Source: Flavicella sp049625305 (GTDB lineage Bacteria > Bacteroidota > Bacteroidia > Flavobacteriales > Flavobacteriaceae). From it: 64,000 nucleotides of DNA. The notes under the pieces are model-generated. The model did not search any database and was not told the origin of the DNA. It was given only the letters and a program-made list of their open reading frames with translations. Of the stretch, positions 19,890 through 27,822 are shown piece by piece; position 1 is the first letter of the stretch; each line of letters opens with the position of its first letter. A program made the position numbers and the translations under genes. The stretch spans positions 8,414 through 72,413 of the forward strand of contig JBMZVD010000002.1 of assembly GCA_049625305.1 (NCBI GenBank). The letters run 5' to 3'.

Positions 19890-19926
19890 AAAGGAAGTGT
19901 TTTTTAAAATATACTTCCTTTTTTTT
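19890..19926 (+). terminator. Terminator of recA
   Basis: AAAGGAAGT pairs with ACTTCCTTT around an A/T-rich loop that can itself pair, followed by a long T-run. Confidence 0.85.
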
Positions 19927-19970
19927 GTCAAAAAATCAAAATATCTTTACAATACTAACCCTTTTGAACT

Positions 19971-21353
19971 ATGGAACTAGAGAAAATTAAAATAGGAAGT
20001 GTAGAATGGTGTTCTCTTCCTAGTTTACAAATACCAGCCATCAAAGTAAGAGTTGACTCAGGAGCTAAAACATCATCACTACACGCATTAAACATTGTAC
20101 CCTTTAAAAAGAACAATGAAAAATGGGTGCGTTACGATGTATTTCCAATTCAAGAAAACCGAAAAGTATCTGTACAATGTGAATCGAAAGTTATTGATTC
20201 TCGATTTGTAAAAAGCTCTACTGGAATTGCCGAAAAAAGATATGTTATAGAATCAAGTCTCACCTTAGGTGGTCAAACTTGGGACATTGAGATTACCTTA
20301 GCTAATCGAGATGCCATGGGATTTAGAATGTTGTTGGGAAGACAAGCCATGATTGACAAAGTGATCATTGACCCTGCTGCAGAAAATTGTACTATTAGCT
20401 ATAGCGAGGAACAAATAAACAGTTTCTACAACATTCACAAAAAAAACAGTAGCGGATTAAAAATTGGGCTTTTAGCAAGCAATCCCAACTTATACAGCAA
20501 TCGAAGAATAATTGAAGCTGGTGAAATGGAAGGGCATCAAATGTTTTTCTTAAATGCCCAACAGTGTTATATGAAAATGGATGCTGACACACCAGAAATT
20601 CACTATCGTGGTGGAAAAATACTCAACGATTTGGATGCAATCATACCGCGAATAAAACCAAGTATGACTTTTTATGGCTGTGCGTTGATTCGTCAATTTG
20701 ATTCGATCGGTACATTTGTACAAAATTCTGCTGACGCAATATCTCAATCAAGAGACAAGCTCTTTTCTTCTCAATTGTTCTCTAAACATGGAATTCAAAT
20801 ACCTACAACTGGCTTTGCAAACTCACCTCTTGAAACCAAAGAATTGATTGAAATGGTCAACGGATCTCCTTTGATTATTAAATTACTAGAGAGCACGCAA
20901 GGCAAAGGTGTTGTTCTTGCTGAAACTAATAAAGCAGCTGAGAGTGTTATTAATGCATTTAAGAGCCTAAAAACAAATATATTGGTACAAGAATTCATAC
21001 GCGAAGCCGATGGTAAAGATTTACGTTGTTTTGTCATAGACGGTAAAGTGGTAGCATCCATAGAAAGAATAGCTATCAAAGGAGAGTTCAGAGCCAACAT
21101 TCACCAAGGTGGAACAGCCAACATTGTCAAAATAACCAGCGAAGAAAAGAAATTGGCTATCAAAGCAGCAAAAGTATTGAATTTACAAGTTGCGGGAGTT
21201 GATTTAATTCGTTCTAACAAAGGACCTCTCTTACTAGAAGTAAATTCATCTCCTGGCTTAGAAGGAATTGAAAAGGCCAATGGCAAAGACATTGCAAAAA
21301 TAATGATCAAAGCCATTGAAAAAAAGTTAAAATACAACCAATCCTCATGCTAA
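19971..21353 (+). CDS. Fused RimB-like retropepsin-type protease and RimK-like ATP-grasp ligase
   Basis: The 460-residue protein joins two domains. Residues 5-145 match the 'ATP-dependent zinc protease'/RimB family with a retropepsin-type DSGA active-site motif (Asp29-Ser30-Gly31-Ala32) and the GRQAM segment. Residues about 161-455 match RimK-type ATP-grasp ligases (SQSRDKL, LIIKLLESTQGKGV, the DLRCFVIDGKVVA strand, LEVNSSPGLEG metal site). RimK adds glutamates to the C-terminus of ribosomal protein S6 in Escherichia and Pseudomonas, and RimB trims them, so the fusion would hold opposing activities in one chain. The S6 substrate is assumed, not shown. It overlaps the next gene by 7 bases. Confidence 0.88.
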   Translation: MELEKIKIGSVEWCSLPSLQIPAIKVRVDSGAKTSSLHALNIVPFKKNNEKWVRYDVFPIQENRKVSVQCESKVIDSRFVKSSTGIAEKRYVIESSLTLGGQTWDIEITLANRDAMGFRMLLGRQAMIDKVIIDPAAENCTISYSEEQINSFYNIHKKNSSGLKIGLLASNPNLYSNRRIIEAGEMEGHQMFFLNAQQCYMKMDADTPEIHYRGGKILNDLDAIIPRIKPSMTFYGCALIRQFDSIGTFVQNSADAISQSRDKLFSSQLFSKHGIQIPTTGFANSPLETKELIEMVNGSPLIIKLLESTQGKGVVLAETNKAAESVINAFKSLKTNILVQEFIREADGKDLRCFVIDGKVVASIERIAIKGEFRANIHQGGTANIVKITSEEKKLAIKAAKVLNLQVAGVDLIRSNKGPLLLEVNSSPGLEGIEKANGKDIAKIMIKAIEKKLKYNQSSC

Positions 21354-22276
21354 AATTAGATGCTATTTCTTTCGCTTACGACAAGAAAGAGGTATTGACA
21401 AATATCACTTTTTCCGCAAAAAAAGGTGAATACATTGCCATTATTGGAGAAAGTGGTTGTGGAAAAAGTACACTTTTAGAAATTATTTACGGGCTTCTTC
21501 ATATAGAAAAAGGAGAAGTATCATGGGAAAACACTAAGTTATTAGGCCCCAATTATTATTTGGTTCCTGGAGAACCTTTTATGAAATATTTGTCTCAAGA
21601 TTTTGACCTGATGCCTTTTACCTCTGCTGCAGAAAATATTGGGAAATTTCTACCCAATCGCTATGCAAAAGAGAAAAAAGAAAGGACTGCGGAACTACTA
21701 GAATTGGTAGATATGGTAGATTTTGCAAACGTAAAAGTAAAACACCTCAGTGGAGGGCAAAAACAACGTGTAGCACTTGCTAGAGTACTTGCGAAGGAGC
21801 CAGAACTTTTATTGCTTGATGAACCTTTCAGCCATATCGACAACTTCCGAAAAAACAAACTCCGACGTAAACTATTCAATTACTTAAAATCTAAAAATAT
21901 CGGCTGCTTAGTGGCCACACATGATAGTACCGATGCACTTTCTTTTGCTGATAGAATCTTAGTTATGAAAGAAGGTAAGATTGTTGCAGAGGATAGTCCT
22001 GAATCACTCTATAAGAATCCAAAAAAAGCATATGTTGCCTCTTTTTTTGGAGACGTTAATGAAATTGAAATTGATGGGCAAGAGCAAAAGGTACTCGCAT
22101 ATCCGAATCAGTTAATAATCGTTGACACATCACAAATTAAGGCGAACGTAACCAACAGCTATTTCAAAGAGGGTGTATACTTGATTGAAGCAGAATATAA
22201 TGAGCAAAAACTGTTTTTTAACAACAGTGATGTCATTGAAAATGGAACTGAAATATTTCTAAAGATTGAGAAATAA
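21347..22276 (+). CDS. ABC transporter ATP-binding protein (orphan)
   Basis: This 309-residue ATPase has all nucleotide-binding motifs: Walker A GESGCGKST (34-42), signature LSGGQ (134-138), Walker B LLLLDEP (154-160) and the switch His in VATHDSTDA. The first 220 residues resemble spermidine/iron importer ATPases; the last 80 form a TOBE-like beta tail. No permease or binding protein gene is adjacent. Its start codon lies inside the RimB-RimK fusion gene, so the two are translationally coupled and probably share a process. It meets trmB tail to tail with 6 bases between. Confidence 0.9.
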   Translation: MLKLDAISFAYDKKEVLTNITFSAKKGEYIAIIGESGCGKSTLLEIIYGLLHIEKGEVSWENTKLLGPNYYLVPGEPFMKYLSQDFDLMPFTSAAENIGKFLPNRYAKEKKERTAELLELVDMVDFANVKVKHLSGGQKQRVALARVLAKEPELLLLDEPFSHIDNFRKNKLRRKLFNYLKSKNIGCLVATHDSTDALSFADRILVMKEGKIVAEDSPESLYKNPKKAYVASFFGDVNEIEIDGQEQKVLAYPNQLIIVDTSQIKANVTNSYFKEGVYLIEAEYNEQKLFFNNSDVIENGTEIFLKIEK

Positions 22277-22282
22277 ATTAAA

Positions 22283-22954
22283 TCAGTACTTTAGCTTAAA
22301 CTTGATATAAGTAATTGCTTTGTTGGTCTCTAAATACTGCTTCTCGTAGAAAGTTTGAGTGTTTAGCACAACTGCTGGAGCATGCGGGTTGTTGTAAATA
22401 TCATGATGCGCATACAAAACTTCTTGTCCTTGCCCGTGTAACAAGCCTAATGTGTATCCGTGCATAAACTCAGAATCAGTTTTTAAGTGCATGATTCCGT
22501 CTTCCTTTAAGATGGTGTGGTATTTTTTTAGAAAATCCTCGTTGGTCAACCGATGCTTGGTCCTTTTGTACTTTATTTGAGGATCCGGGAAAGTAATCCA
22601 TATTTCGCTAACTTCATTTTCAGCAAAACAATAATCTACTAACTCGATTTGGGTTCTGATAAAAGCTACATTAGGTAAATTTTCTTCCAAAGCAGTTTTT
22701 GCACCTCTCCAAAAACGAGCCCCCTTGATATCAATCCCTATGTAATTGATGTTGGGATTCTTTTCAGCCAATGCAATTGTATACTCCCCTTTTCCACATC
22801 CCAATTCCAAAACGATAGGGTTGTCATTATTGAAAAAAGCATTCCACCTCCCTTTGTGAAGAAAATTGTTAGTTACCTCCTCACGCGTAGGTTGTATGAC
22901 ATTTGAAAAAGTCTCGTTTTCATTGAAACGTTTTAACTTATTTTTACTACCCAA
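22283..22954 (-). CDS. trmB: tRNA (guanine-N7-)-methyltransferase
   Basis: This 223-residue SAM-dependent enzyme makes m7G46 in the variable loop of tRNAs. Seen: SAM-binding VLELGCGKGEYT (about 48-59), the GIDIKGARFWRGA segment, ITFPDPQIKYKRTKHRL catalytic/tRNA-binding block and TDSEFMHGYT. The start has to be TTG at 22954: an in-frame TGA lies four bases upstream and no ATG or GTG exists near the N-terminus, whose MGSKNKLKRF residues are conserved in the family. Confidence 0.95.
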   Translation of the reverse strand: MGSKNKLKRFNENETFSNVIQPTREEVTNNFLHKGRWNAFFNNDNPIVLELGCGKGEYTIALAEKNPNINYIGIDIKGARFWRGAKTALEENLPNVAFIRTQIELVDYCFAENEVSEIWITFPDPQIKYKRTKHRLTNEDFLKKYHTILKEDGIMHLKTDSEFMHGYTLGLLHGQGQEVLYAHHDIYNNPHAPAVVLNTQTFYEKQYLETNKAITYIKFKLKY

Positions 22955-23069
22955 AGCTCAATCTATAAGGTTAAAAAAATGGTATACAAATCACTCATAC
23001 CGAAAAATAGGGTATGTATATGATTCTAGAAGGTAGCAAAGCCACCATTAATGATATCAAAAAGGAATC

Positions 23070-23279
23070 TTATTTAGGCAAATCTTCTGTTCCTTCTCTT
23101 TTGAAACGAATAGATTCACGCATCCAATAAGCTAAAAGAACAAGGAATATCCCCACGAAAAAGAAATTTGGAATGTTAGAAATCCACCAATCATCTAAAA
23201 AACGTAATGATTTGAAGGGAGTAAACAATGTGTTTGTGAAAAAATCTCCAATGATTCTAAATATATTGTATGCTATCAT
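23070..23279 (-). CDS. Small membrane protein, DUF6341-like
   Basis: This 69-residue protein has an amphipathic N-terminal half with aromatic residues (FRIIGDFFTNTLFTP...LRFLDDWW), one membrane segment (about 37-53) and a short charged tail (RESIRFKREGTEDLPK). It resembles the small DUF6341 proteins encoded near DUF6427 genes across Flavobacteriia; the name is from memory of that context. It is divergent from the DUF6427 gene with a 43-base gap and has a good promoter that reaches into that gene. Function unknown. Confidence 0.75.
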   Translation of the reverse strand: MIAYNIFRIIGDFFTNTLFTPFKSLRFLDDWWISNIPNFFFVGIFLVLLAYWMRESIRFKREGTEDLPK

Positions 23280-23301
23280 AACTTAAATTATCTTTACCCT
23301 G

Positions 23302-23333
23302 CAAAAATATGAAAAACTAACGATGATAGCCAA
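23302..23333 (-). promoter_or_regulatory. Promoter of the DUF6341-like gene
   Basis: On the minus strand, a TTG -33 element (23333-23331) lies 21 bases before TATTTTTG (23309-23302), an exact TAnnTTTG match, 22 bases ahead of the start codon. The -33 part is inside the first codons of the divergent DUF6427 gene. Confidence 0.6.
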
Positions 23334-24249
23334 TTTTTTTAACAAAACTACCCCTATAAAAAGTGTTCTCATTTACAGTATTTTTATTTTGTTTTATTTC
23401 ATCTATAAAATACAACACGCTGACACCTTATTCAAAGGAATTGGAGTTATAGAAATCATTGAACATTTGTTCTCAAATATCTTATTTCTCATACTCTGTA
23501 GTATTATATTTTCTCGCAATGGCTTTGAAAAAACAAACCTTTACAGTTCGCTAATTCTCGTATTACTTTTCGGAATGTTTCCGAGCACCTTACATGTTGA
23601 CATACCGCTCTTTGTGAATTTTATTTTTTTGATAGTGTATTTGAAAACTACTGAGATTAAAGATAAAAAAGATAATTTAGCAAGCTTTTTTGATGTAGGT
23701 TTTTATATAGGAATATCATTTGTATTTTTTAATTGGTCTGTACTTATGATGCTTTTGTTGTACATAGGTATTCTAAAGATAGGAAAAGCACAAATTCGAA
23801 ACTATATTGTACCTATTATTGGTTTTCTAACACCTGTAGCAATTGTACTGATTTACGAATACTTAACAGATACGCCTCTTGGTTTTGTTGATGATTTTAG
23901 TTTTTCATTCTCTAACGACTATAGCATCTACGAAAACACCTTATTAAAACTTCCATTAGCTGTAATAAGTGCTATCACACTAATCGCTATTTTCACATCA
24001 ATTCCCAAGATATACGGAATTAATGACAATTCGAGACATCAGTATACGATTGCGTTATACATGTTGTTAACTAGTATTCTCATGGTTTATTTTAGTACGC
24101 TTAAAAACGGTGTTGAACTGCTCTATTTGTTCATACCTTGTGCATTGATTTTAGGGCAATTTATAACAGATATTAAAAAAACAATCGTCAAAGAGCTCTT
24201 TTTGATTGCAACGACAATCTTTTCTATTGTTATTTTGTTAAATAATTAA
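23323..24249 (+). CDS. Polytopic membrane protein, DUF6427-like
   Basis: This 308-residue, very hydrophobic protein has about eight to ten predicted membrane helices and short loops. The start (MIANFFNKTTPIKSVL) is characteristic of the flavobacterial DUF6427 family, usually encoded close to DUF6341. A TATCTTTA sequence at 23289-23296, one base off the -7 consensus, could be its promoter. No catalytic motif is visible and its role is unknown; conserved pairing with the small divergent membrane protein suggests they act together in the inner membrane. Confidence 0.8.
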   Translation: MIANFFNKTTPIKSVLIYSIFILFYFIYKIQHADTLFKGIGVIEIIEHLFSNILFLILCSIIFSRNGFEKTNLYSSLILVLLFGMFPSTLHVDIPLFVNFIFLIVYLKTTEIKDKKDNLASFFDVGFYIGISFVFFNWSVLMMLLLYIGILKIGKAQIRNYIVPIIGFLTPVAIVLIYEYLTDTPLGFVDDFSFSFSNDYSIYENTLLKLPLAVISAITLIAIFTSIPKIYGINDNSRHQYTIALYMLLTSILMVYFSTLKNGVELLYLFIPCALILGQFITDIKKTIVKELFLIATTIFSIVILLNN

Positions 24250-24259
24250 CGACAGCCAT

Positions 24260-24287
24260 AAAAAAACCCAAACTAGAAGTTTGGGTT
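24260..24287 (-). terminator. Terminator of glyS
   Basis: AACCCAAACT pairs perfectly with AGTTTGGGTT around a three-base loop; on the minus strand it is followed by a T-run, 20 bases past the glyS stop. It may weakly stop the convergent DUF6427 transcript too. Confidence 0.8.
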
Positions 24288-24307
24288 ATTATTGAAATTG
24301 TTCTTTC

Positions 24308-25849
24308 TTATTGTTTTTGTAACCATGATGACATACTTACTGCATCGTTGATCAATGCTTTTAGATCTGCTATGGCAACTCTTTTTTGTTCCATAGTATC
24401 CCTATGTCTGATCGTCACAGTATTGTCTTTTAAACTATCGTGATCTACGGTAACACAAAATGGCGTACCTGCTGCATCTTGTCTTCTATATCTTTTTCCT
24501 ACAGCGTCTTTCTCATCATACATTACATTGAAATCAAACTTTAGCGATGCTACAATCTCTTTGGCCAACTCTGGAAGTCCGTCTTTTTTTACCAATGGAA
24601 AAATTGCGGCCTTCGTAGGTGCCAAAACTGGCGGTAATTTCAGTACTGTTCTCGAAGTACCATTTTCTAAATTCTCCTCTTGTAGTGAATTGGAGAAAAT
24701 AGCCAAAAACAGACGATCAAGCCCAACAGAAGTTTCGACCACATAAGGTGTATAACTCTCACCTAATTCTGGGTCGAAGTAATTCATTTTCTTTCCTGAA
24801 TATTCTTCATGCGCTTTCAAATCAAAATCAGTTCTTGAATGAATTCCTTCTAACTCTTTGAACCCAAATGGAAATTTAAATTCAATATCTGCTGCTGCAT
24901 CTGCGTAATGAGCCAATTTATCGTGGTCATGGAAACGATAATTATCTTCTCCCAAACCAAGCGACAAATGCCATTTTAGTCGTGTTTCTTTCCACTGTTC
25001 ATACCATTCTTTTTGAGTTCCAGGACGAACAAAAAACTGCATCTCCATCTGTTCAAATTCACGCATTCTAAAAATAAATTGACGCGCGACTATCTCATTT
25101 CTGAATGCCTTTCCAGTCTGAGCAATTCCAAAAGGAATTTTCATCCTTCCAGTTTTTTGAACATTTAAGAAATTTACAAAAATACCTTGAGCTGTCTCTG
25201 GACGTAAATACAAATCCATTGCAGAATCTGCAGAAGCTCCTAACTTTGTACCAAACATCAAATTGAACTGCTTTACTTCTGTCCAATTCTTAGAACCAGA
25301 CAAAGGACAAGCAATCTCTAATTCTTCAATCAACGCCTTGACATCAGCCAAATCTTCTTTCTCCAAAGATTGCCCCATTCTCTTAAGAATAGCTTCTCCT
25401 TTTTCTTTGTACCCCAAAACACGTTTGTTCGTGGCAACAAATTCAGCCTTATCAAAAGCATCACCAAATCGTTTCTTTGCTTTATTTACTTCTTTTTCAA
25501 TTTTAGCATCCAGCTTTCCTACATAATCTTCTATCAAAACATCCGCTCTGTAACGTTTTTTTGAATCTTTGTTATCTATTAAAGGATCGTTAAATGCATC
25601 TACGTGTCCAGAAGCCTTCCATGTTGTTGGATGCATGAAAATTGCAGCGTCTAGACCTACGATATTGTCGTGCATCTGCACCATGGATTTCCACCAGTAT
25701 TCTCTAATATTTTTCTTTAATTCAACTCCGTTTTGTGCGTAATCGTATACTGCACTCAAACCGTCATATATCTCACTTGACTGAAATACATATCCGTATT
25801 CCTTTGCGTGTGATACTACCTTTTTAAATTGATCTTCTTGCTTTGCCAT
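24308..25849 (-). CDS. glyS: Glycyl-tRNA synthetase (dimeric class II type)
   Basis: This 513-residue single-chain enzyme charges tRNA-Gly with glycine. It is of the eukaryote/archaea-like alpha2 type, not the alpha/beta tetramer. Seen: the N-terminal GYVFQSSEIYDGLSAVYDYAQNG segment, class II motif 2 with FRNEI and FRMREFEQMEMQFF, motif 3 VETSVGLDRLF, and a C-terminal anticodon-binding domain (about 400-505) with the KRYRRQDAAGTPFC block. Length is usual. A perfect -7 element lies only four bases before the ATG, so the transcript may have almost no leader. Confidence 0.97.
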   Translation of the reverse strand: MAKQEDQFKKVVSHAKEYGYVFQSSEIYDGLSAVYDYAQNGVELKKNIREYWWKSMVQMHDNIVGLDAAIFMHPTTWKASGHVDAFNDPLIDNKDSKKRYRADVLIEDYVGKLDAKIEKEVNKAKKRFGDAFDKAEFVATNKRVLGYKEKGEAILKRMGQSLEKEDLADVKALIEELEIACPLSGSKNWTEVKQFNLMFGTKLGASADSAMDLYLRPETAQGIFVNFLNVQKTGRMKIPFGIAQTGKAFRNEIVARQFIFRMREFEQMEMQFFVRPGTQKEWYEQWKETRLKWHLSLGLGEDNYRFHDHDKLAHYADAAADIEFKFPFGFKELEGIHSRTDFDLKAHEEYSGKKMNYFDPELGESYTPYVVETSVGLDRLFLAIFSNSLQEENLENGTSRTVLKLPPVLAPTKAAIFPLVKKDGLPELAKEIVASLKFDFNVMYDEKDAVGKRYRRQDAAGTPFCVTVDHDSLKDNTVTIRHRDTMEQKRVAIADLKALINDAVSMSSWLQKQ

Positions 25850-25853
25850 GCTG

Positions 25854-25861
25854 CAAAAATA
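25854..25861 (-). promoter_or_regulatory. Candidate -7 element of glyS
   Basis: On the minus strand the sequence reads TATTTTTG, an exact TAnnTTTG match ending four bases before the ATG. No -33 TTG is seen at the right distance. If used, the 5' leader would be about one base. Confidence 0.4.
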
Positions 25862-25954
25862 AGTATTTCTTTATGTATCTAACTATTTTTTTTTATCTAA
25901 TTGATGTCGAGAGTAAACTCCTATTTAAATGTTGTTTTATGCTCCCTGAAACAC

Positions 25955-25987
25955 AAAAAAAGGCGAGGCCAAAGCCACGCCTTTTTT
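25955..25987 (-). terminator. Terminator of the coiled-coil membrane protein gene
   Basis: AAAAAAGGCG pairs with CGCCTTTTTT, and inside it GGC pairs with GCC around CAAA with one A/A mismatch. The T-tail is on both strands; position fits the minus-strand gene ending at 26005. Confidence 0.85.
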
Positions 25988-26004
25988 GTAAACTTAAATT
26001 CTTT

Positions 26005-26907
26005 TTAAAAAATACCTAAAAAAGAACCTCTTAATAAAACTGCTGTTTTTCCAACAGGGGCTCCCTCTAGATAAACATTAAAAGTGTAAGCACCTTTCAT
26101 CATATCATCTTTTTCAACGTCGGTAATAAAGATTACTTCCTTTTCTTCATTCTGAAAATCTACATTTGTAGTCGAAGAGTAAAATGATTCTTTTCCATTG
26201 CGCTCAAATCTACCTTTAGGACTAACAATAGTTCCTTCCGGATCCTTAACCACTAGATAAGCAAGCTTCTCTCCTGGAGACGTTAATTCGTTCTTTTTTA
26301 TTTTGAAAGAAACTCTAAAAGCTCTTGTACTCTTATATTTCGTAGTAGCCGACAATCCTGTGCTTGATTTTTTCATCGCTACAGCCTTTAGATTGTCAAT
26401 TGACAATTTAGCACCTATCGCTACTTTTGCTTTTAGAATTTCATTGCTATTTGTCAAAGCTACATTTTCTTCATTCATCTGAACAATAGAATCTTTAACA
26501 ACCGTAATTTCTTCATTCAGCTCTTGATTTTCAGCAGTCAATGCGTCTATTTTTGCAAACAAAGCTTTGTTTTGCTTTTCTAACTTGTAAACTTTACTTC
26601 TGTAACGCTTGATAGTTAAAAAACTTGTCTTTTTCTCATTAGCTAATGAATCTCGGTATGCAATAATGTTGGCTCTAGCAGCAACTAATTCTGCCTCAAG
26701 AGCATCGCTTTCAGCAATTTTTTTCTCGTACTGAACTATAAGTGCATCTAATTTTTTGGTAACTGCGGCTTTTTCAGCTAACAATTGGGTTTCTTTTGCT
26801 GTACTTTCAATATGAGAATACACACCATATCCAATAGCAGCAGCAAGTAAAATCGCCAATACAATAATGATTGGCTTATTTGATTTTGTCGGTTTTTTAT
26901 CTTCCAT
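26005..26907 (-). CDS. Membrane-anchored coiled-coil protein of unknown function
   Basis: This 300-residue protein has a short cytoplasmic N-terminus, one membrane helix (about 11-31), a long coiled coil rich in Ala, Glu and Lys (about 35-165) and a C-terminal beta-rich domain (about 185-300) that ends in FLGIF. The topology puts the coiled coil and beta domain in the periplasm. Similar proteins occur in flavobacteria but I know no function. It has a full promoter and its own terminator, so it is a single-gene unit. A scaffold or envelope role is inference from shape only. Confidence 0.8.
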   Translation of the reverse strand: MEDKKPTKSNKPIIIVLAILLAAAIGYGVYSHIESTAKETQLLAEKAAVTKKLDALIVQYEKKIAESDALEAELVAARANIIAYRDSLANEKKTSFLTIKRYRSKVYKLEKQNKALFAKIDALTAENQELNEEITVVKDSIVQMNEENVALTNSNEILKAKVAIGAKLSIDNLKAVAMKKSSTGLSATTKYKSTRAFRVSFKIKKNELTSPGEKLAYLVVKDPEGTIVSPKGRFERNGKESFYSSTTNVDFQNEEKEVIFITDVEKDDMMKGAYTFNVYLEGAPVGKTAVLLRGSFLGIF

Positions 26908-26935
26908 TTTTATGATTTACTAAATTTGATTGAAA

Positions 26936-26965
26936 CAAAAATAAGATTAAATAGCTTACATCCAA
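26936..26965 (-). promoter_or_regulatory. Promoter of the coiled-coil membrane protein gene
   Basis: On the minus strand a TTG (26965-26963), 19 bases of spacer and TATTTTTG (26943-26936) match the Bacteroidota -33/-7 pattern. The predicted leader is about 25 bases. Confidence 0.65.
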
Positions 26966-27018
26966 CAATGACAGTTGTTTAAACAAAAAAAACACCAAAT
27001 TTCCTGACTTTTTTAACT

Positions 27019-27026
27019 TAGTTTTG
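27019..27026 (+). promoter_or_regulatory. Candidate -7 element of the comF-like gene
   Basis: TAGTTTTG matches TAnnTTTG and overlaps the TTG codon at 27024. If used, translation must begin downstream, favouring the GTG at 27036. Confidence 0.4.
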
Positions 27027-27035
27027 AATAAAAAA

Positions 27036-27725
27036 GTGAGAAAAATCCTAAAATATATCTCAAACGTATTGTACCCTGCATACTGCTGTAGTTGCGAGAA
27101 TCATTTGGTTGAGAACGAATATCTGTTGTGTGTATATTGTAGACATAAACTCCCCTATTCAGGATTTGATGGGAGTACAGAAAACATCCTTAAAAAAAAA
27201 TTCTATGGCAGAATTCCAATCGTTTATGCATGCTCTTTGTTTTTATTTCAAAAAAAAGGGATGGCACAAAAATTAATCCATCAACTAAAATACAAAAACA
27301 ACCAAGAGCTTGGAGAACTTCTCGGTATACTTTTTGGAAAGATTTTGAATAATAACAAAAAAATGAGAGAGATTCAATGTATAGTTCCAGTTCCTCTGCA
27401 CCCAAAAAAAGAAAAAAGAAGAGGGTACAACCAACTTACAAAGTTTGGAGAAAAGATTTCTAGTGAACTGAACATTCCTTTCAAAAGAAATTTTTTAGTT
27501 AGGATCAATATTTCTTCGACACAAACGAGAAAAGACAGTCATGAAAGATGGAAAGACACTTTGAATGCTTTTAGTCTTAACAACCAAAACTCACTAAAAA
27601 ACCAACACATACTATTAATTGACGATGTAATAACCTCTGGCGCCACAATTGAAGCTTGTGCACTTGAGTTATTAAAAATCGAAAATGTTAAAATAAGTAT
27701 AGCTTGTATAGCTCATCTTGAATAA
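27036..27725 (+). CDS. ComF-like phosphoribosyltransferase family protein
   Basis: The protein has an N-terminal zinc finger of two Cys pairs (CCSCENH... and CVYCRHKLP) and a C-terminal phosphoribosyltransferase fold with the PRPP motif ILLIDDVITSGAT. ComF acts in single-stranded DNA handling during natural transformation in Firmicutes and Proteobacteria; in Bacteroidota the role is unproven. The frame opens at TTG 27024, but a -7-like element covers that codon, so I use GTG 27036 (229 residues); both are uncertain. Its end comes about 100 bases before the lipoprotein start chosen downstream. Confidence 0.85.
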   Translation: MRKILKYISNVLYPAYCCSCENHLVENEYLLCVYCRHKLPYSGFDGSTENILKKKFYGRIPIVYACSLFLFQKKGMAQKLIHQLKYKNNQELGELLGILFGKILNNNKKMREIQCIVPVPLHPKKEKRRGYNQLTKFGEKISSELNIPFKRNFLVRINISSTQTRKDSHERWKDTLNAFSLNNQNSLKNQHILLIDDVITSGATIEACALELLKIENVKISIACIAHLE

Positions 27726-27822
27726 AATATATGAGAACACAACTGTGAATTCTTTACATCTTAATCAAATGCTTCCCTTAAATATTTGTTACTTTGCACT
27801 GTCAAACAAAAAGAAGAACCTT

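Noticed and set aside
22996..23016. CATACC/GGTATG hairpin between trmB and the DUF6341-like gene
   Set aside because: Six-base stem with a nine-base loop and no T-run; could be chance in this AT-rich gap.
27718..27822. N-terminal extension of the Ig-like lipoprotein overlapping comF
   Set aside because: It would bury the lipoprotein signal peptide and crosses a promoter-like box.
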